Below, piece by piece: positions 10,830 through 21,854 of a stretch of 57,226 nt of DNA (positions are counted from its first letter, which is position 1; each line of letters starts with the position of its first letter). Both the position numbers and the translations under genes were made by a program. Under the pieces are notes generated by a model. The model was not told where the DNA came from, made no database searches, and saw nothing but the letters and a program-made list of their open reading frames with translations. Origin of the DNA: Vitrella brassicaformis (taxonomy: Eukaryota > Sar > Vitrellaceae); the NCBI GenBank assembly GCA_001179505.1, contig CDMY01000529.1:1-57226 (forward strand), read 5' to 3'.

Positions 10830-12548
10830 ATGGCCCAATCGTCGTCTGCCGCATCGCAAGCACCTCCTGTGCCTCCCGGCTGCAAGGGGCTGGATGACGT
10901 CGACATCGTCCCCGATGAGGGCGTCAGTCCTCTCAGTCGGCAGCTGCTGGAGGGCTGCATTCGCCGCGCATTCACGGACGCCGCCCAGGTCACACAGCTG
11001 ATCGAGCAAGGAGCCGACCCGAGAGCCGCCGGCGGCCTTCGTGTCCACGGCGGCATCCCAGGAAGAGCCCCGTACTCGCAATACAGCTGCCTGCCTTTCG
11101 CCATCGACAGCCTAACAAACTACCCATTGCTCTATGCGAGCGGCGCTGATGGCTCTTCGCGGCCCGTCGTTCTGCCGCAGTGGGCCTCCCGTCAGCTGCA
11201 GCGTGACATCCTAAGCGCACTCATCGACGGCGGGGCGGACGTCAATGGGGGCGGATGGATGCAGCGGCCCATCACGATGGGCATTGTGGCGGGTAATCTG
11301 ACGGCTGTGGAGGCCTTGCTGGCGCGTCAGGCCAACGTGCGGGGATTTGGGGTGATGGAGCTTCCCTACGTCCCCCATGCAGCCCTTTCCCCTACTCGTG
11401 AGTACGAGGACACTCTCATGTCCATCTATCGCCGGCTCATCCAACACGACAGCACACTCGCAGAGGAGCGGGTCGTTGGAGACAATCTGGTCCATTTGGC
11501 AGCCAGGGCCACCTGCATGTTCTCCCAGCAGTTAATCGATCAGTACCTCACCCTCATCACCAGCCACGGAGCCGATATGACGGCAGCAGACAGACAGGGC
11601 AGGACGCCACTGCACGAGGCGGCAAGAGCTGGCTCCCACTTCTTGGCTGAGTGGCTGTGCCACCGACTCACAGCCGACGACGTCAACAGAGGACTGCCCA
11701 ACCAGCCCAACATGACACCACTCGCCTTTGCCGCCGAGGCTCTCTACAACCATATCCGAATACAGCAGCAGTCACAGAGGCGGTGGCGGCTACGACTGAT
11801 CCACGAGCACAAGACCATCATCGGTGTGCTGCTGCGGGCAGGGGCGGCCCCGTCCATCGCCCGCATGCCCACCGCCACCGAAGATCAGCGGCGTCTGCGT
11901 CAGCTGGTGCTGGCCGAGTATGCCGCAGTGCTGAGTGAGCTGTCCGAGGCCGTCATGTCGGCCATCAACGGCGCCCTCGCCCCCCAGCGCGACCACTTGA
12001 TGCTTCTCGCCCGTCTGCTGCCCCTCGCCCCCCACCACGACGGCGCCCACCCCCACCCCTCCCCATCCAACATGGCATTCGGCCCACACGAGGCTGAGGC
12101 CATCGGATGGAAGATCGGCGCCTTCCTGCACGAGCCCCCCGCTGCTGTGGCCGCCATCGACGAGTACCTCATTGGCGAGTCGGTGCTGAGGCGCCGCGTC
12201 AAGGCGGCCGTCGGCCACTTCGTCAAGTCGGCGGCCACCCAGACGAGCAGCAACAGGGAGGTGGTGGGCGGGACGCGATACGAGCAGCAGGGCGACAAGC
12301 GCGTCAAGGTGACCGCCCCGCCCCTGCAGTGCTTTAGGGTGGGCGGTGTGGGTGGCCGCAAGATGGGTGTGCGTAAGGTGGTGCACCGGGCCCGGCTGGA
12401 CGAGGCCGGCACCCATGGGGTCCCACTGGAGGGTGTGGTCAAGGGCTTCAATGAGCATCTGGGCGACCAGGACTGCCAGTTCGAGTGGGGCCAGCTGGGC
12501 CGCATCGACAGGACGACCGGCCTGTTTGTGTCGCTGGGCATCGACTGA
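10830..12548 (+). CDS. Ankyrin-repeat-like protein, single exon
   Basis: An intronless 572-aa ORF starting at ATG 10830. Ankyrin-like units are seen at about residues 45-60 (QVTQLIEQGADPRAA), 125-165 (ILSALIDGGADVNGG, then ITMGIVAGNLTAVEALLARQA) and 220-275 (DNLVHLAARATC; GADMTAADRQGRTPLHEAARAG). The last is a near-consensus repeat. A further helix pair ends with IIGVLLRAGAAPS. The C-terminal third (from about residue 380) lacks repeats and may be a separate globular domain, with a Gly/Val/Lys-rich segment (VGGVGGRKMGVRKVVHRARL). No signal peptide or membrane segment is present. The partner is unknown; ankyrin arrays bind proteins. The lack of introns contrasts with its neighbours and could reflect a retrocopy origin. 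Confidence 0.75.
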   Translation: MAQSSSAASQAPPVPPGCKGLDDVDIVPDEGVSPLSRQLLEGCIRRAFTDAAQVTQLIEQGADPRAAGGLRVHGGIPGRAPYSQYSCLPFAIDSLTNYPLLYASGADGSSRPVVLPQWASRQLQRDILSALIDGGADVNGGGWMQRPITMGIVAGNLTAVEALLARQANVRGFGVMELPYVPHAALSPTREYEDTLMSIYRRLIQHDSTLAEERVVGDNLVHLAARATCMFSQQLIDQYLTLITSHGADMTAADRQGRTPLHEAARAGSHFLAEWLCHRLTADDVNRGLPNQPNMTPLAFAAEALYNHIRIQQQSQRRWRLRLIHEHKTIIGVLLRAGAAPSIARMPTATEDQRRLRQLVLAEYAAVLSELSEAVMSAINGALAPQRDHLMLLARLLPLAPHHDGAHPHPSPSNMAFGPHEAEAIGWKIGAFLHEPPAAVAAIDEYLIGESVLRRRVKAAVGHFVKSAATQTSSNREVVGGTRYEQQGDKRVKVTAPPLQCFRVGGVGGRKMGVRKVVHRARLDEAGTHGVPLEGVVKGFNEHLGDQDCQFEWGQLGRIDRTTGLFVSLGID

Positions 12549-13601
12549 GTGGGAAAGGGAGGGGAAGATGGGAGAGCCGTAGAGTGGGGGGTGAAGTGGC
12601 TGCACGTTTCGCTGCTTTTCGTTGCAACTCGAGGGCACTGAGTGCTTTGTATGTGCATACGGACAAGATTGACTCGGTCTCATTCAAGAACGTGTCTTTC
12701 GTATGCGTGGCCTCCATGAAGTGTCTCGAGCACTCAGTCTGGTGACAGTGCGGCGTTGCTTGAGTGAGGCCACTACATGAAGCCATTCTGCTCTGGATAG
12801 ACCCACCTTCATTGATTGAACGTGCCGGTCGGTCCTTGTTTCGTGAATGACAGTCTTCACTTCACAGCTGGATTGATCCCATTCACGCTTGTCACTGCGC
12901 CGGCTGACAAGTGAAGAGCATGAAATGGGTCAATCCAGCCGAGGAATGGAGACACAGAGAGGCAGGGCACGTACGGGAAAGACAATCACTGACACATGAG
13001 TCAGCATGCAGCAAACACGTCAAGCCGCCCGCCCGCCCTGGGCAACCAGTCAGCTATCGACAGAAACGTATGCACGCAGGCAGTGGCTGCGGAGACAGCC
13101 GTGCCCGCTGATCAGTCTTGTGGTCTTGTGGTGTGCTGGCAATCGAAGGACTGATCGAAGCAGCAGAGACAGACTGTCAGTGCATTCATGCCTTCACACG
13201 GTGCATTCATCCGCTGTAAGAGAGAGATTGATTGATGGCCTCCACACAGCGGACATACACACATCACACACACACACACACCACGTGGAGGCGGGTGGGA
13301 CGTAGGTGTGTGTGTCGGCAGAGAAGGAACGGCCGGGAGGAATGCATGGATGTCGAGGCTCATGGAAATCCATATGGATGATCAGACACGCACCTTACTG
13401 TCACTGCACGCACGTCCCCTACGCAGAAAGAGTGCACCAGCACTTCCCTTCACCCACACCCACCCATCCATCCACACCACACACTGATCCTTCAAGGAAG
13501 CAAGAGTGTGAAAACGACCCATCGACACGCAGATTGCATCACCCAGCCCCCACACGCCAGACACGATGTTCCCCACAGAAAGCTAGGCACCCATCGACAT
13601 G
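12549..13601. other. Convergent intergenic region with a hairpin
   Basis: No gene seen. It includes a long imperfect inverted repeat at 12868-12937 (listed separately) and (CA)n near 13258-13282. The ends should hold the 3' UTRs of the ankyrin-like and F-box-like genes. Confidence 0.4.
12868..12937. repeat. Imperfect inverted repeat (hairpin)
   Basis: The outer arm CTGGATTGATCCCATTCA (12868-12885) pairs with TGAAATGGGTCAATCCAG (12920-12937) with a few mismatches. The inner arm CTTGTCA pairs perfectly with TGACAAG around a GC-rich loop. It could be a small folded RNA, a foldback element or a miniature transposon relic. Confidence 0.5.
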
Positions 13602-16600
13602 TCATGAATGCGTTGGCAGCCTCACCAGCTGCAGCTCTACTCGTGGAGGGTACCCCTCCTCATCGTCGTCATCGTCGTCCCCCGCCCTGCTCAAATCGGC
13701 AATCAGCCCATAGTGGGCTTTCTCTGCCTGATCGATGCACTGCTCCACTTCTCTACGGAACTCGGCCTCTCTGCCCTCGCCCCCCTCCCGATCGTGCAGA
13801 GAAGTCAGATAGACAGTCGCTTTCAGACAGACAGTCGCAGGCCGCACAGCAGCGATCAAAGCGACGCCAGACGCAAGCCCACTCATCGTGTTGCTATTGA
13901 TCACTTCGACAGTCATGGAGGCGATGTGAGGGTATCGGGCGCAGTCAGAGATGGCAAGCACCTCTGAGCTACACACCGAGGCCCTCGTCTGCACCTTGAC
14001 GCTCTCTAGCTTGGCAGTGGGGGGCAGCTGCGATAGGCAAAACGCTGCCACGCCCAGGTTCGGCAAACGTGTCAGACTGACTGTCGTGAGCCTGTCTAAG
14101 GTGCCCAGCAATGTGCCTGGGCCATCGAGCCCGACAGGCACGCCGTCACACACACCCAGATCGAGAACGAGGCTGGTGATGTTGGGCAGATGGCGATTGC
14201 CACCGGTGGTGTCGCTCTTGGCTGCCATCCACTGCGGCACACTCGACAAGGCCCGGGATGACGTCAGCCCCCTCACAGACAGCGTGGTGGCCTTGGTGAA
14301 GACCAGCAGGCCGGCCCATGACTGGTCCAGAGGCCTCCCGCCACACCGCAGAGTCACCTGGCCGGACAAGACAGACGGACGGACGGACGGACAGGCAGAC
14401 ATACAGATAGTACGCAGGAACCGATGTGCGTCCCTTTGAGGCCTCCTGTCTTGTGTGTTGCTCACCTCATCGGCCGTGCTACACATGTCTTTGATCATTT
14501 TGGCGATGGGGCCAGTGGGTGCAGGAGGGGAAATGACGAGGTCCCTGGAGCAGTCCACAACCACCTCATCGACCCTCCAGTCGACCGTGCAGTTGACCGA
14601 CGCTGCAGACAAACCCACACACAAGAGATGCACAGCATCCACTGCAATCCTCCCGCTTGTCCATTCGTCGGTTTGTCGTACCGACTTACCCTGCCCAGTT
14701 GAGGAAGTCAGGGAGGCTCATGGCATCAGTGTCTGTGGGATGGAGCAGCTCATGGGTAAAGGGGACGGAGATCTTGTCACCGAACTCCAGGCCGATCCTG
14801 TTGTCAACATCTGCACACAGCCACAAAAACAATGCGGTCAGCCTGTCGGTGGTTCCTCTCTCTGTTCTCGCTCGGTGGCTCGCGCACCCTTCAGGCTATC
14901 CTTGCTCCAGATGGGGTCGAGATCACGCTTTAGCTTGCCCAGCTTGCGGGCGAATTCGTGGCTCAGGCCCAGGTGCACCCACTCGATGTCGGTGAGGTGC
15001 GGGCATCCCTGAATGAGGGAGGCGAAATCCTCCTCCTCATCGCGAGTAGACACGTACTCGACCGCTGCACACAAGGAGAGAGGGATAGAGAATTTATCCA
15101 TCGATGCAGCACGTGCATGTGAGAGGCATGATTGCTTACACAGGGACTTGAGCTTGGGGGCACGCTTCATAATGTCCTTGGCACCTTCATACTGATGCCA
15201 GGGTGTGGGACCCTCCACTCGCAGGCGAAAAAGTGATGGGAATCGCCACCGCCACCCACGGAAGCTAAACGCACGCACACACACACAGAGGGGATGATCA
15301 GTGCATAGCGGTGTGACAATGAAGAGCAGTGATGCTTACCCACGGCGAGCTGGCCACCGTTCAACGTAGAGGTCCTCCAGCTGTGAGAAGCACACCCTGG
15401 GCCGCGATGTCGGCACGCCGTAGTAGTAATCCTCGAAACCCGGGGTGTCGTCGCAGAGCTTCATGCTCCTCACTGTGTCGCGGGAGGCCTCGATGCACTT
15501 GAGAGGGAAGTCGAGGCGCTTCCAGTGAGTGCTGATGTGCGCCGTCCGCAGCCGACCCTGCCACCAGACAGACAGACAGAGATCAGCCATGGTCACTTGA
15601 CTTGGCTGGTATGGTGTACTTGCGCACCAGTTTCTGCTTCAGTACATCGAGGGCGTCTTGCTCTCTCAGCCGCTTGCTCGGCCGTCTGAGGTCCGCACCG
15701 CCCGTCACCCCCTCCCCGGCCGAGTCGTCCTCTCCCTCCCTCACCGAGTCGTCCTCCTTTTCCTTCTCTTCTTCATCCTCCTGGTCCTCTTCCTGTTCCT
15801 CCTCCTCCTCGTCGTCGTCGTCGTCGTCTTCTTGTTGTTGTTCTTCCTGCTCCTCCTCATCTTCTTCTATATCCTCCTCACTGCTGTCGTCGCCATGGAC
15901 GCCGATGTCCTCGAGCGTCCGCCTGGCGTTCCTCCGAATGCCCCGATTCCACCACTCTCGCTCGTCCACACCAATGACCAAGTGGCGGTACACGCCCCTC
16001 GTGTCGTCGGTGACGACCTGCTTCATGGCCTGGTTGACGCGGGAGAGGGGCGCGGCGTCTTTGGTGGGCATGAAGGCCAACACGATGTGCGCCACGTCGG
16101 GCGGCAGGTCGTCCAGACTCGGACGACCGAGCTGACCACACACACAGGGGCCCACATGTCATGTGTGTGGATGTTTGGGCTGATTTGGTGTGGCTTGCCT
16201 GGGTTATTGTGGCGTCTGGTGGGAGGGTTTTGGTGGCGATGGGCTGCGGGAGTGGCGGCTTGGCGACTGCCACGTTGTCGAGTGTCTTGATGAGACCCCG
16301 CAGCGTGTCGTGTCGCGACGCCACCGACTGCTCCACCGTCATCAGCTTATTCGACAGGCCCGGCACCTGCCAACACACATCACCACTCACAGAGAGGAGG
16401 AGAAGGGCGTGTGTGTGTGTGTGTGTGTGTACCTTGTCGGCCAGTGTGGGAGTGACGTGTGGTCGCATCTCTGACAGCACGGCCGCCGTCTGCGCCTCGA
16501 GCGATTTGATCTTCCTCAACAAGGGGACCAGCCGACAAACATTCGCCCTGTCGGCCTGATGAGATGAACACACGGGCACACACAGAGCCATCAAGTGTGT

Positions 16601-16895
16601 CTGTCTGCGTGTGTCGTCCCTGCAGGTGGCTGTGCTGCTGACCCAGTCTATGACGGGATGCACCTCTTGGTCCGACGGCTGGCCGCCATCTACAGCTACA
16701 CCAGTGCTACATCCACCACCTGAGAGAGAGAGAGAGAGCGCATCACAACAAAGGCAGCCGGCCATCAAAGAGTGAGTCGGTCTGTTCCCTTCATGGGTCC
16801 CTCTTCCCACCTCCAGCAGCAGCAGCAGCCGGCGATGAGTCATCATTGTCCACACGCGGCCGCTTGCCGGCATTCTCGTCAGCTCCGCCAGACAT
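13602..16895 (-). CDS. F-box-like protein with acidic tract and LRR-like C-terminus
   Basis: Eleven exons in my model: 16895-16811, 16719-16643, 16555-16433, 16366-16199, 16131-15602, 15531-15340, 15264-15140, 15064-14888, 14810-14690, 14574-14466, 14357-13602; 2463 nt, 820 aa. A two-codon exon with an ATG at 16973-16968 may lie upstream. After a coiled-coil-like N-terminus comes an F-box-like motif (PSLDDLPPDVAHIVLAF, then SRVNQAMKQVV), suggesting a substrate adaptor of an SCF ubiquitin ligase. It is followed by a run of about 60 almost purely Asp/Glu/Gln residues. The C-terminal half has scattered leucine-rich strands (NITSLVLDLGVC, LTTVSLTRLPNLG) consistent with irregular LRRs. Intron 16198-16132 appears to use a GC donor. 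Two junctions (15602/15531 and 14690/14574) were chosen by reading phase and are less certain. Confidence 0.62.
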
Positions 16896-16973
16896 CTGCA
16901 AACCAACAACAGATCTGAGCTGGCTGCTCCTCTCTCTCTCTTTGGTTCTGTCGTGGTTGGCACGTACCTCCAT

Positions 16974-17349
16974 GAGTTGCTATGGGCGAACCAGCAGATG
17001 GGTCATCTCGCGCTCGCCAACAAGACGTGCAACAAGCCGGGCTGGGAGGTCTCCACCGCTCTCTCGGCTGTACAGTGAGGAACGGTGGTCACCTCGGCAT
17101 CTCAGCTTTGCTCCAACTTCTCCTCGCGAGCAGACTGGAGCTTTGTGCCTTTTTTTGCTTGGTCTTTGCTGGTGACGATTCAGCCCTTTTGGAGGCTCAT
17201 CAGATACCATGAGGTCGTCAGATCTCTTCGTTTGCTGACTCGCCTTCGGAGCTGCTGCTGCTGCTGCTGCGGAGCCTTTCCGGCGTCCCCTCCCGCCTCA
17301 GCAGGACACACACGAGCTGCGGTGCTTTGCCCGCCCACCAACATCCACC
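16974..17349. promoter_or_regulatory. Divergent upstream region (two F-box-like genes)
   Basis: This 376 bp region separates the start regions of the F-box-like gene at 13602-16895 and the one at 17350-19825. A (CTG)n run lies at about 17250-17270. No defined element was recognised. Confidence 0.35.
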
Positions 17350-19825
17350 ATGTCCCGCCAAACCGACATCCGTGGCTTCCTGCGGCCTGGCGGTGCATCA
17401 GGCGAGGCAGAAGAGGAGCCCCAGCAGCACCACGAGGAGCAGCCGACAAGTAAGATGGCAATCTCGACAAAGACGTGCTGTGAAATACACTGATGTGTGA
17501 TGTGTGTTCGTGTGTGTGTCAGATTTCAGCAGCCCGGAGGCCCAGGCCATCGCCAATGTGATCGTCACACAGCGACAGCTGGTAAGAATACCCATACACG
17601 AATGGCTCAGGCGTCCATCGCCGCATTTATTTGTCTGTTGTGGTCAGGCTGCCCCGCCGCCCAACGCGTCGCTGTGCGGCTTCCCGCCCGAGGAGCTGGC
17701 CGGCGTGTGCGAGCATCTGCCCGTCGAGCAGTCCTTCCGCCTGGCTCTCATCAACAAGACCATGCAGGACACGTGCCTTTCGCCGTTCGTCATCCGCCAT
17801 CTGATCATCACCCCTCAGACACACCAGCTGTGGCGCAAGGCACCGTGCCCACACACCACAGAGCGGCCCTTGCAAGGGCCGTGCCCGCGGTGCCAGTGGG
17901 TGAATCGGCTCCGCAGCCAGCTGACCCACCTGAAGAGGGCCAGCATCGATGTGGGTGACGACCTGCATTACGACCACAACCGTGACGCCGACATCTTGCA
18001 GCGTCTGCAAGAAGCGCATCAGTTCCGCGGGGTGTACCTGATGGTGCTGGAGGCGTCGGCTATGTCGCTCGAGAAGTGCCAGCTATTCGAGGTGGAGCCC
18101 GAGGACGCACAAGCCTGAGATGGACCATCGGGCACCTCCGCTGACGACCGTCCCTCCCCGCCAGCAGAGTGCGACAGAGTGGTCTTCGGCAAGCTGGAGG
18201 AGGTGGTGCTGGGCGGAGGCCTCTGGAAGGGCTACGCCTACTCATTGCGGTGGTCCCTCCCTGCCCTCACGACATTCGTCAGCACACTCCTGCGCCCCAA
18301 CTACCTCATGTGCTGGATCCGCGCGTCCAGCCGCCTCGTCCACCTGCACGTGAAGCTCATCAACATCCACAACTTGAGGCGCGCCCTGTCGGTCGTCCCA
18401 TCGCTCAAGAACCTGACCTCGCTGGGGTGCGCCCTCACCCAGGGGACCGACGCACTGTCCTGGCAGCTGCTGCTGAGTGTGCTGGACGACAAGGGGGCCA
18501 TCGGCCGCAACGGCCGTATCCACACACTCGGCGTGTGTGTGGAGGTGACGGTTCCTGTTGACGAGGAGGAGGCTGCGCTGGCGAACACGCTGGACAGCCT
18601 GCGAGCACTCGACACGGCCATCCATCTGCTGGCGGGTGTGGGCATATCGGCTGCCGACACTCAAGTGACGGCCATCCCCATCGCATCGTGGGAGGACCAT
18701 ATCATGACCAACGTGGTCAACCAGCCACACCACGGGATCCAGTCGTCTTCGAGTGCTGCAGCTGTGTGCCAGCCGTCTGTGGGCGGCGGGAGGAGGGCGC
18801 CGCTCTTCCCCAACATGGTGCCCACAGATGACCATGACGACGATAACGCGAGTGGCGAGATGGCCAAGAAGAAGCCCACACAGCGGCCGGTGAAGCTGCT
18901 CGTCTGGACGCCGTCTGCATTCGACGACAGGCTGCTGCGTCTCGGCCTGACAGCCTCCGACGTGCTGCCCAAGAAGATCGTCCGCGAGATGGCCCGTGTG
19001 GCCAGGTCTATGAAGGTCAAAACGGTGTCGGTCGCGGCACCGGCGGGCAGCTTCGGCGACTACGTGTTCGAGTCACTGACGGCACTGCACCTCTGGTCCT
19101 GGCCCACACTCACCCTGCCGCCGCTGCCGCCGCTGCCGCCGCTGCCGCCCCTGGCATCTGCAGGCCCTGGTGTCCGTCCCAGTCGCTTCCCGCAGGTGAC
19201 CAAGATGGGCCTGGAGCTGCGGCTCTCTTCCATGGCGGCGCTGGAGGCTTCGGGCATCAAGCCCTTCCTGAGCGAGGTGGAGGGGCAGGTGGTCAACCTG
19301 TGTGTCATCACGGAAGCGCCTCAGCACGATGGCGACGGTGTGTCCGACGTGGAGGCAAGGATCGGGACCGCTCGAGGCATGGCAGAGGTCCTCATCGAGT
19401 GCATCCGGACGCTGGGCGTGTCGCAGCTGGAGCGACTTGCCTGGGAGCACGCCGCCAACAGCGAGCGCGAGATTGCGTCGCTGCCGTCCGCATGCTACCC
19501 CCAGCACCAGCTCTTCACCACCCCCGCTCTCGCCGCCCGCCTGCCGCTCATCAAGCACCTGAGCATCGGCATGCCCTACTGCGTCCACGAGCGGTTTGGC
19601 GACGTGCGGCTGGACTTCATGATGGCTGTCATCAATAACACACCGGGCCTCAAGAAGGTCGAGTTCCGCGAGAGTGTGCAGATGCCGGACATGATGCTGG
19701 AGGGCGAGCTGAGGCACTCGCCTGCGTATCTCGCATCTGCTGCCGTGGATGAGGCGCTCGCGTCGGCCGGATCGCCATTTGTGGTGGTCAAGACGGACGA
19801 CCGGACACTCACACTGGAGCGATGA
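17350..19825 (+). CDS. F-box-like protein with N-terminal PIP-box-like motif, copy 1
   Basis: Exons 17350-17449, 17523-17581 and 17648-19825. The third exon contains an in-frame TGA at 18116-18118. A 78-bp GT-AG intron at 18092-18169 would remove it and keep frame, giving 752 aa. The N-terminus MSRQTDIRGFLRP fits the PCNA-binding PIP pattern Q-x-x-I-x-x-F-L. An F-box-like segment follows (LCGFPPEELAGVCEHLPVEQ, then LALINKTMQDTC). The rest has weak leucine-rich regularity, a (PPL)n stretch from GCC/GCT repeats near 19120-19150, and a conserved C-terminus (AGSPFVVVKTDDRTLTLER). It is paralogous along its whole length to the gene at 22910-25359. The role as a ubiquitin-ligase adaptor is inferred from the F-box-like motif. 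Confidence 0.7.
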
Positions 19826-20232
19826 AGAGAGCGGGGGAGAGCAATACTTACTGACCGGATGGGGGGAGGGAGAGGAGGAGACGGACCTATCTGCAGATAG
19901 GTGCCGCGTCGCAGACGGACCTAGATCCCGGAACGCCGTGTTGGTTTAGTGCTGGGGCTGTCTATCCGGATGTGTGTGGATGTCCTTGTTGCTGCGTGAC
20001 GTACTGGACACGTTTATCATAATCCTTTTTCGACCATACGCTGCGGATCCATCAGATCCATCTCATCGTTCTTTCATGAATCGCCCGCCCGTGTGTGTCC
20101 TCCATGCACGTGCAGCGAGTCACTTCAGTCTGTCTGTGAGTCGCCCTCCCTCCCCTCTGTCGATAAACACCACTTCAGATAAATGCACACATTGAAACGC
20201 ATATTCACACGAAGGGGAGTCCGTCCGCCCAG

Positions 20233-20263
<31 letters not shown>

Positions 20264-20994
20264 CTCATCCGCTCGGGGCCAGCCGCCACCACCGCCACGA
20301 GATGGTGACAGCCAGCACTACAAAAGTGGATGTGGACGAATTACACACACATGGCGGACATGCAGCAGACAGACAGACAGACACAGACAGGGCACTCATG
20401 TAGCTGATGCCATGCTAAAACAACTGGGTCTCTTGTGCCACGAAAATCTCTTTTCTGTCTGTCTGCTTGAGTGTGTTCCCCCCCACCAGCAGCACAGCAC
20501 GCTTCACACGCATGCCATGCATCGTGAACAGGAAAAAGAGAGCCGCCGCATGTTCAAACACACACGAACGACACAGGCAGACAGTGAGGCCGCCAGTTCG
20601 TGTGTGTGGTGGGGTAGGTGGCGCTCGAAGAACCAGATTAGGCACGGAGCCAGCTATATACACAATTACAGAGTTACAGGCGACGAGAGAGAGAGGATGG
20701 AAAACAAGAGAAAAACCCGAAGCCGCGCGCCCAGTGGGTGGGATGAGCCGGGCAGCGACCCGTGGACGTACTCATACACACTTTCATGGCAAGCCATCAC
20801 TCAGACGGACATGTCAGACAGCCACCAGCCAGCGACATGGAATGATGGTCGTCTACCACCATGCCATGCTCATGACTGATGGCGACTTCACAAGTCCGTC
20901 GAGGTAGAGCACTCACTCACACCCGATTAGAAAAAACACAACCAGTCCTTGCCCCTCCCCCCATCGGTGTGTCGTGTGTCTTGTGATGGGTTGG
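19826..20994. other. Convergent intergenic region with long poly-C
   Basis: No gene is visible. The main feature is a run of about 32 C at 20231-20262, and (GACA)n lies near 20371-20385. It separates the stop codons of F-box copy 1 and the small heat-shock gene. Confidence 0.45.
20231..20262. repeat. Poly-C homopolymer
   Basis: An uninterrupted run of about 32 C (poly-G on the other strand). It may mark a sequencing length ambiguity; another C run borders the assembly gap at 37623. Confidence 0.9.
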
Positions 20995-21854
20995 TCACTG
21001 GATGGTGATCTGCTTCTTGACGGGCTGGATGGGCTCCTTCTGTGGGCAGGTCACCTTGAGGACGCCGTTGTCGTACTGGGCGGTGATGGCGGCCTCGTTG
21101 GTGTTGGGCAGACGCAGGCAGCGGTGGAACTTGCCCACTTGACGCTCCTACAATACACAAAAAGAGGGAGGTGCGGTGTGTACCCATGCAAGGATGGACC
21201 TGTGTGATGTACCTGGTAGAGCCAGCCCTCGCCCTCCTTTTTGTCTTCCTTCTTGCTCTCGCCAGAAATGCTCAGCAAACCGTCCTGGAAATCCAACTGA
21301 AACACATCACAACACAACACACACACACACACACAGGGTGAGGTGAGAGGCCATGGATGCCCCCTGCCCTCCCTCCCCCTCCCTCTCTCCCTCTGTCGAT
21401 CCAAATGCCCACGTGAGTACCTTGATGTCTTGCTTGGTCATGCCGGGCAGCTCAGCGGCCACGATGACGTTGTTGCTGTCGTCGTGGGATATGTCCATCC
21501 GCGGCGCCCAGGTGAGCAGCGACGAGATGCTGCTGGGCGGCCGCTCCTCGCTCACGTGCTGCGCTATCTGCCCGGTGGCGCCCTCCTGCTCGGCCGGTGT
21601 GGTGTCGGTGAGCATGACGCCGACGCCGGCGGGGCGTCCGCTGAGGCGGCCGACGTCGTTGAAGAGGGAGTCCATTTGGCGCTGCATCTGGCGCAGTTCA
21701 CGGCCCAGCGAACGGAAATCGGCACCTACAGCCATCAACACACACGCAGAGAGAGAGAGGGCACGGCACACAGCAGAGAGGTGAGCAGGCAGACAGACGA
21801 GGTGATGTGCCCTGCATGTGTGTGTGCGTTACCGAATGGGTCGTAGCGGAACAT
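20995..21854 (-). CDS. Small heat-shock protein (HSP20, alpha-crystallin family), intact copy
   Basis: Four exons (21854-21833, 21725-21421, 21296-21213, 21147-20995) give 187 aa. The first exon encodes only MFRYDPFG. The N-terminal arm has an amphipathic helix (LGRELRQMQRQMDSLFNDV). The alpha-crystallin domain begins at RMDISHDDSNNVIVAAELPG, continues through LDFQDGLLSISGES and a Lys/Glu loop, and ends with the hallmark GVLKVTCPQKEP (A-x-x-x-x-GVL) and an I-x-I-like tail (ITIQ). This is a cytosolic-type ATP-independent holdase chaperone; no targeting leader is seen. Exons 1-2 are about 95 percent identical to a second copy at 26348-26778. Confidence 0.92.

Noticed and set aside
15602-16135. 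Serine-rich plus-strand ORF of 177 codons
   Set aside because: It is the antisense of the Asp/Glu-rich exon of the F-box-like gene; poly-Ser/Leu arises from complementing GAG/GAC repeats.
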